DNA of 23,793 nt from JBGPYB01 sp041493035 (GTDB lineage: Bacteria; Acidobacteriota; Vicinamibacteria; Fen-336). Below the pieces are notes generated by a model. The model saw only the letters and a program-made list of their open reading frames with translations, was not told where the DNA came from and did no database searches. Positions 13,086 to 20,761 of this stretch are shown one piece after another. Position 1 is the first letter of the stretch. Every line of letters begins with the position of its first letter. The translations under genes and the position numbers were made by a program. The stretch spans positions 1 through 23,793 of the forward strand of contig JBGPYB010000071.1 in assembly GCA_041493035.1 (NCBI GenBank), written 5' to 3'.

Positions 13086-15089
13086 ATGAGATTAAATCTC
13101 GAGATGCTGGGTCGCGAGGCCCCGCTCATCGTCTCGGTCGTTGGCCTTCTTCTCATCCTGGCCGGGCACGGCGAGAGCTTTGGGCTGCCGGATTGTTTCT
13201 GGAATGGGACCCTCGAGGAACCGGGTCACTCGCAGCGAGCGGGAAGGCTCGCTACGGGTCTCGCGGTTGGAGTCTTCCTGGGCGCAGCCGTCTTCGTGTG
13301 GCTCCTTGTCGAATCGCCAGGGAAATCGTGGACCGCCGCAGAGTTCGTGCGGCGGCTCGTCATTGGTTCCCGGTATCTCGGCCTTGCCTTCGTAGCGGTT
13401 TGGCTCCGATGGGCCTTCGCTCACACCCCACTGACCACCGGTGGAGCCTTGGAGGTACGGTGGGGCGGCCTCCTCCCGGTAGGCGTTGGAGCCAGCCTGA
13501 TCGGGTTTCCGTTGCTCGTGGAGTGGCTGTCATCGCACACTCCAATGGCTCTACGCGCGATGGCGGAACGTCTCGTTCCTGGACTTCCGCCGGCCTCAGA
13601 GCCACTCCAGGAATTTCACGTCACCGCGGCAATCCTGGTCGGCCTGGCTGTCCTCGTCTACTTGGCCCTCGTGGTCTTCGTTGGCTCAATCTACCCCGGT
13701 TTCGCCATTTGCGTTCTGCTCATCGTCTTCGCCGGAATGCATGGCTTCGTGGCCTTCCGTTACGGCGTAGCCCAAATAGTCGCGTACCTTATCGCCGTAC
13801 TGATCTATTCGGCTTTGAACGCCTCGTGGCAGCGGGCGAGGGTTCCCGAACTCGAGGCGGCTACACGCAGCACGGCAACGGTCAGCCCACTGCTTTCGGA
13901 TGCACGCGTCTTGAACGCGTGGAAGGATCAGCAAGTACTGAAACAGGGCCTGCCCGGTCTTGTCGTCGTCGCTGCTTCCGGGGGTGGAATCCGGGCGGCG
14001 CTTTGGACCGGAGTGGTCCTGACGGCCCTGGAAGACAAATGGTCGGACTTCCCGAGTCGGCTGCGACTCATCACCGGAGCGTCCGGAGGCATGCTGGGCG
14101 CGGCTGAGTGGACCGCCACCCTGCCCGATGCGCCTGAACGTCGGCTGCACTCGCAGCCCTCGCGAAACAGGGTCCTCGATGGGCTCGAATGCGGGGGGCT
14201 GAAGGCCGTGGCCTCTGGTTTGGTCCTTCGCGATCTGCTGCCACCACCGCTCCGCCTACGCCAGGACCGAGGTCGTCGTCTTGAAGAGGCTTGGGAGTCC
14301 TATAGCCCAGTCCTGGCCCAGCCGCTGCACAGCCTGGCCGGGGGTGAAGAAGGCGGGCAGCGACCCTCTCTGGTCTTGACGCCGACCATCGTGGAAGACG
14401 GGCGATTCCTCGTCATCTCCAATCTCGACCTCGCGCCACTACTACGAAGCGAAGGCCCCCAGCGACCTTCGACCACCAACACGCTCTACGCGGTCCACGG
14501 CTTTCAGCTCTTCGACTACCTACCCGATGCTTGGTATACCCTTCGACTGAGCACTGCGGTTCGTCTGCAGGCCAACTTCCCGTATGTGCTCCCTGCCACA
14601 GAGGTACCGGGCCCCAAGTCCGGACACATCCGCGTCGTGGACGCCGGCTATCGCGATGACTGGGGCGTGGAGCTCGCGAGCTCCTGGATCGCTTGGAATC
14701 GCGACTGGCTTGCGAAGAACACTTCGGGCGTCTTGTTGATTCAAATCCGCGACGCACCGAGCCGAGGTACAGCGCCTCCATCCGGCAAGAGGGGCTTCCT
14801 CGCGCGCGGAATGGACGGACTTGCCACCCCACTCTTCGGCCTGGCCAGCGCTTGGGAGCACACGGCCGCGGCCCGGAACGACGAAATGGTCGATGAATTG
14901 GCCCGCACGATGAATCAACATGCGGAGAAACCTGTCTTTGCCACCGTAATCTTTGATCTGGAACCTCAGGTGGCCCCCCTTACGTGGTCACTGACGACGG
15001 CGGAGGCCAAGAGCATCCGCTCCGGCCTTTCCTCGGCGAACAACGAGGCCGCCTTGAACGGCTTTGGCACCTGGGCCGTCGCCCATTGA
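13086..15089 (+). CDS. membrane-anchored patatin-like phospholipase
   Basis: The product has 667 residues. The first ~250 hold several hydrophobic segments (APLIVSVVGLLLILAGHG; ATGLAVGVFLGAAVFVWLL; AAILVGLAVLVYLALVVFVG; FAICVLLIVFAGMHGFVAF), which form a membrane domain. The patatin domain follows with the oxyanion loop SGGGIR (298-303), the nucleophile elbow GASGG with Ser333, and the catalytic aspartate in VVDAGYRDDWG (Asp519). This Ser-Asp dyad is complete, so it should hydrolyse acyl esters, most likely phospholipids, at the cytoplasmic face of the membrane. The start ATG is preceded by GGAGGGG at 13073-13079. It is alone in its direction, divergent from the DUF2157-like pair, and its end lies 15 bases from the stop of the convergent GGDEF gene. 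No nucleotidyltransferase gene is nearby, so a defence effector role is not supported. Confidence 0.85.
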   Translation: MRLNLEMLGREAPLIVSVVGLLLILAGHGESFGLPDCFWNGTLEEPGHSQRAGRLATGLAVGVFLGAAVFVWLLVESPGKSWTAAEFVRRLVIGSRYLGLAFVAVWLRWAFAHTPLTTGGALEVRWGGLLPVGVGASLIGFPLLVEWLSSHTPMALRAMAERLVPGLPPASEPLQEFHVTAAILVGLAVLVYLALVVFVGSIYPGFAICVLLIVFAGMHGFVAFRYGVAQIVAYLIAVLIYSALNASWQRARVPELEAATRSTATVSPLLSDARVLNAWKDQQVLKQGLPGLVVVAASGGGIRAALWTGVVLTALEDKWSDFPSRLRLITGASGGMLGAAEWTATLPDAPERRLHSQPSRNRVLDGLECGGLKAVASGLVLRDLLPPPLRLRQDRGRRLEEAWESYSPVLAQPLHSLAGGEEGGQRPSLVLTPTIVEDGRFLVISNLDLAPLLRSEGPQRPSTTNTLYAVHGFQLFDYLPDAWYTLRLSTAVRLQANFPYVLPATEVPGPKSGHIRVVDAGYRDDWGVELASSWIAWNRDWLAKNTSGVLLIQIRDAPSRGTAPPSGKRGFLARGMDGLATPLFGLASAWEHTAAARNDEMVDELARTMNQHAEKPVFATVIFDLEPQVAPLTWSLTTAEAKSIRSGLSSANNEAALNGFGTWAVAH

Positions 15090-15104
15090 AGGCGCCGGTG
15101 AGCT

Positions 15105-16031
15105 TCAGGCTGGCTCGGACTGGGATCCTCGCCATACGGTGTTTCGGCCACGGCCCTTGGCGACGTAGACGGCGCGGTCGGCGCGGTCGAGCCAATGGCG
15201 TGCGTCCTCCCCGGGCTGCCATTCGGCGACACCGCATGACACCGTCACCGCGAGCCCTTCCGTGAGGGTTGACCACCGATGGGACTCCACGAGCTGTCGG
15301 AGGCGGTCGGCGACGACCACGGCCTGGTTCTCGTTGGAGCCGTCGAGAACGACGACGACCTCGTCCCCCCCGTATCGCACGCAGGCCTCGCGGGCCCGAA
15401 CGGAATAGGCGAGGATTCGAGAGAGTTGGCGAAGGACGTCGTCGCCCATGGCGTGGCCAAAGCGGTCGTTGATGGACTTGAAGTGGTCCACGTCGACGAA
15501 GACGGCGCTCAGGGGTCGCGCCGCCCGTCGGCACTCCTCGACGAGCCGAGGAAGGTCGTCCTCGAGATAGGCGCGGGTCGACAAGCCGGTCAGCGAATCG
15601 CGCCCGCTGGCGGTAAGGCGTTCCACGACCCCTCTCAGGTGGGCCAGCTCGTCGGCCCTCACGAAGTCGAATCGCAGGGGAACGGTCCCCACCTCCAGCC
15701 GGTCGCCAGCCACGAGGCGTACGCAGGCACTCTCGACGGGTTGGCCGTTCAACAGGGTGCCGTTCCGCGAGCCCAGATCCTCCAAGAGGAAGCCGTCAGC
15801 GTCGGCGTGGACGCGGACATGGCGACGCGACACCGAAGCGTCGTTGAGACTGAGGCCGCACCCGATGTCACGGCCGATCTCCAACGTGCCACCGATCTCG
15901 ATGAAGCGAAGAATGTCTTGTCCGGCGGTGACGCGGAGGATGGGGGTCTCGGGCCCGCCGGAGCGCGGCGGTCGAGCGATCAGGGGTGTGGGGAGGAAGG
16001 GCGTGACGTCGTCAGGCGGGTCATCCACCAT
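15105..16031 (-). CDS. FHA-GGDEF diguanylate cyclase
   Basis: The product has 308 residues and no membrane segment. An FHA domain (about 33-125) shows LEIGRD (50-55), SRRH (68-71), LGSRNGTLLNG (86-96), i.e. all phosphothreonine-binding landmarks. A GGDEF domain follows (about 145-300): DSLTGLSTRAYLEDDL, FVDVDHFKSINDRFGH with metal-binding Asp180, and the active loop RYGGDEVVV (219-227). The catalytic motif reads GGDEV, an accepted variant, so cyclic di-GMP synthesis from two GTP is likely. At the inhibitory site the usual RxxD, five residues before the motif, reads R212-A-R-E215, so product feedback may be changed. Binding of a phosphorylated partner by the FHA domain probably controls activity; the Ser/Thr kinase at 18085 is a plausible source of phosphothreonine. 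The ATG at 16031 has no strong ribosome site. Confidence 0.9.
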   Translation of the reverse strand: MVDDPPDDVTPFLPTPLIARPPRSGGPETPILRVTAGQDILRFIEIGGTLEIGRDIGCGLSLNDASVSRRHVRVHADADGFLLEDLGSRNGTLLNGQPVESACVRLVAGDRLEVGTVPLRFDFVRADELAHLRGVVERLTASGRDSLTGLSTRAYLEDDLPRLVEECRRAARPLSAVFVDVDHFKSINDRFGHAMGDDVLRQLSRILAYSVRAREACVRYGGDEVVVVLDGSNENQAVVVADRLRQLVESHRWSTLTEGLAVTVSCGVAEWQPGEDARHWLDRADRAVYVAKGRGRNTVWRGSQSEPA

Positions 16032-16050
16032 GCTAGACTACGCCGCTGAT

Positions 16051-16173
16051 GTGAAGTACTGTGACGCGTGTCGCACCCTCAATCCCGCTGACTATAGCAC
16101 TGCCCCACGGACCAGGGCGCTCACGCTCTTGAAGGTTCGACGGGTTTCGTTTCTGATGAAGGGACGGCAGTGA
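16051..16173 (+). CDS. possible small zinc-ribbon fragment (40 residues)
   Basis: From a GTG at 16051 (or an ATG at 16030 in the same frame) the strand reads KYCDACRTLNPADYST and then an unrelated basic tail to a TGA at 16171-16173. The start closely resembles the zinc-ribbon heads (YCxxCRxLNPxD) seen in Acidobacteriota kinases and signalling proteins, where a second cysteine pair normally follows; here that place reads STAPRT. It may be a remnant, a tiny single CxxC protein, or chance. Its stop overlaps the GTG of the MmcQ/YjbR gene by four bases (GTGA), which would fit translational coupling. No ribosome site is visible. Doubtful. Confidence 0.3.
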   Translation: MKYCDACRTLNPADYSTAPRTRALTLLKVRRVSFLMKGRQ

Positions 16174-16556
16174 GCCCCAAGCGTGCCCCTCGCGTCACCT
16201 ACGAGACGGTGCGCCGGATTGCCCTGGCTCTCCCGGGCGTCGAGGAAGGCACCTGCTACGGCACGCCCGCCTGTCGTGTGACCGGAAAGCTCCTCATGCG
16301 GCTGAAGGAAGACGGTGAGTCCCTCGTGGTGATCGTCGGCTTCGAAGCTCGCCAGGAGCTGATGAAGGCCGATCCCGAGACCTTCTACGTCACCGATCAC
16401 TACCTGAACTACCCGGCGGTTCTCGTGCACCTTTCGAAGATCGACCGTGATCGCATGCGTGGGACTCTGGAGGGGGCGTGGCGGCGCATAGCACCCAAAC
16501 GTCTCCTCACAAGCCCGGCGAGAAGAAACAGTCCTTCCGTTAGGAGAGCCCCTTGA
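16170..16556 (+). CDS. MmcQ/YjbR family protein
   Basis: The product has 128 residues, the common length of MmcQ/YjbR (DUF419) proteins, which have a CyaY-like or double-wing fold and are annotated as DNA-binding without firm functional proof. Recognisable parts are YETVRRIALALPGVEEGTCYG (11-31), GKLLMRLKEDGESLVVIVG (39-57), DPETFYVTDHYLNYPAVLVHL (68-88) and the end LEGAWRRIAPKRLL. The GTG start has AAGGGA at 16159-16164 in front. Its TGA overlaps the TTG start of the next gene by four bases. It probably forms a small operon with the PepSY-type membrane gene. Function is unknown beyond the family. Confidence 0.82.
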   Translation: MSPKRAPRVTYETVRRIALALPGVEEGTCYGTPACRVTGKLLMRLKEDGESLVVIVGFEARQELMKADPETFYVTDHYLNYPAVLVHLSKIDRDRMRGTLEGAWRRIAPKRLLTSPARRNSPSVRRAP

Positions 16557-16927
16557 AAACACTCGTGCGCATCCACCGGTACCTGAGCTGCTTCGTCGCG
16601 CCCGCGATGCTCTTCTTCGCGATCTCGGGAGCCTGGCAAGCATTCCGCCTCCACGAGACGCGGAAGGACGGCAGCTACAAGGCACCGGCGGTGATGCAAC
16701 GCCTTTCCGACATCCACAAAGCCGAGGATCTCAGCGGGACCAGGGGGACGATTGTGAAGGCCGGCCAGGTGCTCTTCGCGGTGGCTTTCGCCGTGACCGC
16801 CGTTATCGGCATCGTGATGGCTCTTCGCATCGCGCTGCCGGTCTGGCTCGTCTGGCTCACGCTTGCGGCAGGGGTGATGCTTCCAGCGCTCTTGGTCCTG
16901 GTGGTCCAGGCCGGCAAGGGACCCTGA
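16553..16927 (+). CDS. small PepSY-type transmembrane protein
   Basis: The product has 124 residues. The N-terminal RIHRYLSCFVAPAMLFFAIS followed by GAWQAFRLHE is the first helix signature of PepSY-associated membrane proteins (histidines H9 and H34 in the expected places). Two further membrane segments follow near 65-85 (GQVLFAVAFAVTAVIGIVMA) and 90-118. The large periplasmic PepSY domain is missing, so this is a minimal version. Full-length relatives are often tied to iron or siderophore reduction, but that cannot be transferred with confidence. The TTG start is supported by AGGAG at 16542-16546, six bases upstream, and by the 4-base overlap with the MmcQ/YjbR stop. It ends nine bases before the convergent DUF1080 gene. 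Confidence 0.74.
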   Translation: MKTLVRIHRYLSCFVAPAMLFFAISGAWQAFRLHETRKDGSYKAPAVMQRLSDIHKAEDLSGTRGTIVKAGQVLFAVAFAVTAVIGIVMALRIALPVWLVWLTLAAGVMLPALLVLVVQAGKGP

Positions 16928-16936
16928 CGGCCGCGT

Positions 16937-17872
16937 TCAACGGGCCGGCGTCAGCACCACGTTCCGGAACCGGACCTTGCCGTGGTCTCCTTGCAGCATC
17001 AGCGGGCCCGGCTCCCCCTCGAACGGGTTGATCGCGCCGCCGGTGATCCCGTCGACGTTGGCACCGTCGATGATGGTCTTGCCGTTGAGGACGACCGTAA
17101 GCTTGCGGCCGACGAAGGTGATGTCGAAGGCCTGCCACTCCCCAGCCGGCTTCGTCGCGTCGAGGCTCGGGCCGATCCGGCTGTATAGCGAGCCGCACTT
17201 CTGTTGCGCGGCTTTCGAGTGGAGATCGCCAGACTCGATCTGAACCTCATAGCGCCCCCGCAGGTACACTCCGCTGTTGCTGTTCAGCTCCACGTTGAAC
17301 TCGATGTGGAGCTTCAAGTCCTGGAAGGTCTTCTCAGTGATGAGATCGGCGTTCCCTTCGGGATCCACGACCGCCAACTCACCGTTCACGACCGCCCAGC
17401 CCATCTTCGCCTTCGGATCGCGCAGCTTCCAGCCACCGAGGGTCTTCCCGTCAAAGAGCGTGACGGGAGCACCCCACGCCGGCGCGGCGGCCGACGCCAG
17501 CTCCGGCGCCCGCTTCCCTTCGAAGTGATGGATCTTGCCGTCGGCGTACTTCACTTGACCCTTGAGAGCGGCCCCTTCGAGACGCGCCTCGAACGCGTCG
17601 GGCTTTCCCGGCTCCTCCTCCCGAACGAGATGCAGGACGCCGTCATCCACAGTCGCTTTCGCGGGCCCAACGCTCCCCCAGCGCCAGACGACCGATCCGC
17701 CGAGGCCACCATCCTTCTTCTCGACCTTGAACCAGCCGCCGACGTAGGTGACTTTGGTATCGGGGTCGGTGATGCGGACGTTCCAGCGCCCCAGGTAGTC
17801 GTCGGCGCTGGGGGCTTTTGCCGAAGCGTCGGCGGCGAGCATCGCGGCCAGGATCAAGCTGAGACCAAGCAT
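16937..17872 (-). CDS. secreted DUF1080 protein (3-keto-disaccharide hydrolase family)
   Basis: The product has 311 residues with a signal peptide (LGLSLILAAMLAADASA, cleaved near residue 18). Residues about 25-125 form a beta-rich N-terminal domain (DYLGRWNVRITDPDT to KIHHFEGKRAPEL). The DUF1080 domain runs from about 135 to the end: VTLFDGKTLGGWKLRD, FQDLKLHIEFNVELNSNSGVYL, RYEVQIESG, GEWQAFDITFVGRKLTVVLNGK and GPLMLQGDHGKVRFRNV. The domain has a concanavalin-like beta-sandwich; characterised members hydrolyse 3-keto-glycosides made by sugar oxidoreductases. The two-domain layout is common in Acidobacteriota and Planctomycetota. GAGGAG (17880-17885) stands seven bases before the ATG. Tat-exported Gfo/Idh/MocA at 3386-4525 is a possible partner although 12 kb away. 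Divergent from the kinase gene. Confidence 0.87.
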   Translation of the reverse strand: MLGLSLILAAMLAADASAKAPSADDYLGRWNVRITDPDTKVTYVGGWFKVEKKDGGLGGSVVWRWGSVGPAKATVDDGVLHLVREEEPGKPDAFEARLEGAALKGQVKYADGKIHHFEGKRAPELASAAAPAWGAPVTLFDGKTLGGWKLRDPKAKMGWAVVNGELAVVDPEGNADLITEKTFQDLKLHIEFNVELNSNSGVYLRGRYEVQIESGDLHSKAAQQKCGSLYSRIGPSLDATKPAGEWQAFDITFVGRKLTVVLNGKTIIDGANVDGITGGAINPFEGEPGPLMLQGDHGKVRFRNVVLTPAR

Positions 17873-18084
17873 TGCGGGACTCCTCGGGAGTGGACCGCGT
17901 GTGTTCGCGGGGTGCGACGACGCTAACGCCGGTCCCCGAGCGTGTCAATCGAGGGAACCCCATCGCTCGCAAACTGTCGGTGCTCTGGCGTCGCCCACCA
18001 GGAGATGCAGGAGATGCCGGTGCCGTAGGCGAGCCAGCCATCCTCGCGTATGCTTGGCCGGTTCGCGTCACACCCCTTTACAAG
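17873..18084. other. divergent intergenic region between the DUF1080 and kinase genes
   Basis: These 212 bases must hold the promoters of both genes. The kinase frame is open through this region, but the translation has no domain character. Apart from the tandem repeat at 17999-18016, I see no operator, and no promoter of standard type. Confidence 0.45.
17999..18016. repeat. 9-base tandem direct repeat
   Basis: CAGGAGATG occurs twice in direct succession, 69 bases before the kinase ATG. It may be a site for a regulator or chance. Confidence 0.35.
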
Positions 18085-20754
18085 ATGATACCGACTCCAG
18101 AACTTCCGCCGTCCACACGGCTCGGTCCCTACGAGATCCTCGGCCCGGTCGGGGCGGGGGGGATGGGGCAGGTCTACAAAGCGAAGGACACGCGTCTCGC
18201 GCGCGACGTGGCCCTCAAGATCCTGCCATCCGACCTCGCCGGCCAGGAGTCGTTTCGCACCCGCTTCGAGCGCGAGGCGAAGACCATCTCCTCCCTCAAC
18301 CACCCCAACATCTGCGCCCTCTACGATCTTGGCCATGAGACCGTGAGTGGCACAGAGGTCCACTACCTCGTCCTCGAGCTGATCGAGGGGGAATCGCTGG
18401 CCGACCGTCTGTCGAAAGGGCCGCTGCCCCTGGAGCAGTTCATGCCCTGCGCGGTGCAGATCGCCTCGGCCCTCGACGCGGCCCACCGGCGCGGCATCGT
18501 CCACCGCGATCTCAAGCCCGGGAACATCATGCTCACGAAGTCGGGAGCCAAGCTCCTCGACTTCGGCTTGGCCAAGGCCACGGAGGGATCCATCGTCGCC
18601 GGGGTCTCGACCTTGCCCACCCGGGAGAAGCCCTTGACGGAGCAGGGGACGATCCTGGGGACGTTTCAGTACATGGCGCCGGAGCAGCTCGAGGGTCAGG
18701 AGGCCGACGCCCGGACCGACATCTTCGCCCTCGGCGCCGTTCTCCACGAGATGGCCACCGGCCACAAGGCCTTCGACGGGAAGAGCCGAACCAGCCTGAT
18801 CGCGGCGATCGTATCGGCGCAGCCGCCGCCCATCTCGAGCGTGCAGCCTATGTGCCCGCCGGCCTTGGACCACGTGGTGCGGAAGTGCCTCGAGAAGGAC
18901 CCCGACGACCGCTGGCAGAGCGCCAAGGACGTGATGTCGGAGTTGCAGTGGATCGACGAAAACGGCTCGAGGGCCGGCGTCCCGGCCCCCATCGCGATGC
19001 GTCGGCGGACGCGGGAACGCCTCTCGTGGCTGATCACGGCCGCAGCCCTGGCCGCCGCCGTGACCTTTGGAATCGGCTACGCACGGCGCGCTCCGCGGCC
19101 AGCGGCCGTCGTGAGGTTCCTGATTCCAACCGCAACGGGGCTCACCACGGTGGGCTCGCCTCGCGTTTCCCCCAATGGTCGCTACGTCGCCTTCGACGCC
19201 ACCGATTCGACCGGAAAGAGGCAGATCTGGGTCCGCCCCCTCGACGCCATCGAGGCGCGGCCGGTGCCGGGCACCGAGGGAGCCACACAGCGGGCCTTCT
19301 GGTCCCCGGACAGCCGTTTCATCGGCTTCATGGCCGGCGGCAAGCTCAAGAAGGTCGAGATCACAGGCGGACCGCCACAGACGATCTGCGATGCGCCCAC
19401 CGGGTCCGACAGTGCTTGGAGCCCCGAGGGAGTCATTCTCTTCGATGGCAGGCCGAACGACCCGATCCTTCGCGTCCCCGCCGCGGGGGGGGTGGCGAAA
19501 CCCGAGGTGTCCCCGGACACGGCGAAAGGCGAGCTTGGAACGGCCTGGCCGGAGTTTCTCCCCGACGGACGCCACTTCCTCTACATCGCCCTCGCCACCA
19601 AGGCCGAGGAGAGCAAGCTCATGGTGCGGGCACTCGACTCGAAGGAGGCGAAGCCGCTCCTGAACACGGTGTCACGCGTCCTCTACTCCCCGCCCGGCTA
19701 CCTTCTCTACGTTCGTGAGCAGACCCTCGTGGCCCAGGCGTTCGACGCGAGGTCCCTCGAGATCAAGGGCGAGCCGATCCCCGTGGCCGAGAACCTCGGC
19801 ATGAACGCTACTGGGCTGGCCCCTTTCTCGATCTCGAAAGACGGAGTTCTGGCCTACCGGGGCGGCGAGACCCAGTCGCGACAGCTCGTCTGGGTGGATA
19901 GAAACGGCAAGGAGGGCGGGACCGTGGGCGAGACGGGAGAGTACGGCGACCTCTGGCCCTCTCCCGACTGGAAGCGCCTCGTCTTCGACATGCCCGAGCC
20001 GCGCTCCGGTAAGTCGGACCTCTGGATCCGGGACCTCGCTCGGGGCGTCACGTCGCGGTTCACGTTCGATCCGGCGGACGACACCTCCCCGGTCTGGTCG
20101 CCGGATGGGCGACGCATCGTCTTCAGTTCCAATCGCAGCGGCACCGAGGACCTCTACGAGAAGGACGCTTCGGGGGCGGGCGAAGAGCAGCTCCTTCTCG
20201 CGACCAAGGAGGAGAAGTACGCCTCCGACTGGTCCCACGATGGGAGCTACATCGTCTTCTTCGGTCGCGGAGCGGAGACCGGGTGGGACATCTGGGCCCT
20301 CCCCATGAAAGGGGACAAGAAGGCCTTCCCCGTCGTCAAGACCAGGTTCAACGAGCTCTGCCCCGTTCTTTTCCCCGACGGCCGCTTCATCGCCTACCAG
20401 TCCAACGAGTCGGGACGGCCGGAAGTCTACGTGCAGGAGTTCCCGGAGCCACGGAGCAAGTGGCAGGTCTCGACGAACGGCGGCCGGGAGCCCTTCTGGC
20501 GCGCCGACGGGCGGGAGATGTACTACCTCGCACTCGACTCCAAGCTCATGTCCGTGCCCATCGACTCGGGCGCCACGTTCTCGGCGGGGACGCCGCAGGC
20601 TCTCTTCCAGGCGCGGCTCCAGCTCATCACAGCGCGGGGGCACTATCACCCGGCGCCCGATGGGCAGCGCTTCCTGACCCTGGCGCCCCTCGGGCGCGAC
20701 GCCATTCTTCCGATGACCGTCGTCCTGAACTGGACCGCCGGCCTGCGGAACTAG
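18085..20754 (+). CDS. Ser/Thr protein kinase with transmembrane helix and PD40/TolB propeller
   Basis: The product has 889 residues from the ATG at 18085. A Hanks-type kinase domain fills about 16-280: glycine loop GAGGMGQVY (23-31), ATP-anchoring K45, catalytic HRDLKPGN (140-147, D142), metal-binding DFG (159-161), and APE (198-200). One membrane helix follows at about 313-335 (LSWLITAAALAAAVTFGIGYA). The extracytoplasmic part is a WD40-like (PD40/TolB) beta-propeller with repeated SPNGRYVAF, SPDSRFIGF, SPDGRRIVF and FPDGRFIAY blades. All catalytic residues are present, so it should be an active sensor kinase that reads a ligand outside and phosphorylates proteins inside. This architecture is strongly expanded in Acidobacteriota. 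The ribosome site is weak, so the start is inferred from the domain. The nearby FHA-GGDEF protein is a conceivable target. Confidence 0.92.
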   Translation: MIPTPELPPSTRLGPYEILGPVGAGGMGQVYKAKDTRLARDVALKILPSDLAGQESFRTRFEREAKTISSLNHPNICALYDLGHETVSGTEVHYLVLELIEGESLADRLSKGPLPLEQFMPCAVQIASALDAAHRRGIVHRDLKPGNIMLTKSGAKLLDFGLAKATEGSIVAGVSTLPTREKPLTEQGTILGTFQYMAPEQLEGQEADARTDIFALGAVLHEMATGHKAFDGKSRTSLIAAIVSAQPPPISSVQPMCPPALDHVVRKCLEKDPDDRWQSAKDVMSELQWIDENGSRAGVPAPIAMRRRTRERLSWLITAAALAAAVTFGIGYARRAPRPAAVVRFLIPTATGLTTVGSPRVSPNGRYVAFDATDSTGKRQIWVRPLDAIEARPVPGTEGATQRAFWSPDSRFIGFMAGGKLKKVEITGGPPQTICDAPTGSDSAWSPEGVILFDGRPNDPILRVPAAGGVAKPEVSPDTAKGELGTAWPEFLPDGRHFLYIALATKAEESKLMVRALDSKEAKPLLNTVSRVLYSPPGYLLYVREQTLVAQAFDARSLEIKGEPIPVAENLGMNATGLAPFSISKDGVLAYRGGETQSRQLVWVDRNGKEGGTVGETGEYGDLWPSPDWKRLVFDMPEPRSGKSDLWIRDLARGVTSRFTFDPADDTSPVWSPDGRRIVFSSNRSGTEDLYEKDASGAGEEQLLLATKEEKYASDWSHDGSYIVFFGRGAETGWDIWALPMKGDKKAFPVVKTRFNELCPVLFPDGRFIAYQSNESGRPEVYVQEFPEPRSKWQVSTNGGREPFWRADGREMYYLALDSKLMSVPIDSGATFSAGTPQALFQARLQLITARGHYHPAPDGQRFLTLAPLGRDAILPMTVVLNWTAGLRN

Positions 20755-20761
20755 GCGCGCG

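Noticed and set aside
12947..14107. Forward open frame overlapping the patatin start
   Set aside because: The patatin frame carries all catalytic motifs and a ribosome site; this one has none.
13086..15089. Patatin as a CBASS (CapV-like) phage-defence effector
   Set aside because: No cyclic-nucleotide synthase or accessory genes nearby, and the membrane domain differs from CapV.
15279..16049. Forward open frame opposite the FHA-GGDEF gene
   Set aside because: Complement of a gene with complete motifs; shadow.
17923..19575. Long reverse open frame opposite the kinase
   Set aside because: Antisense to a fully recognisable kinase; no domain of its own.
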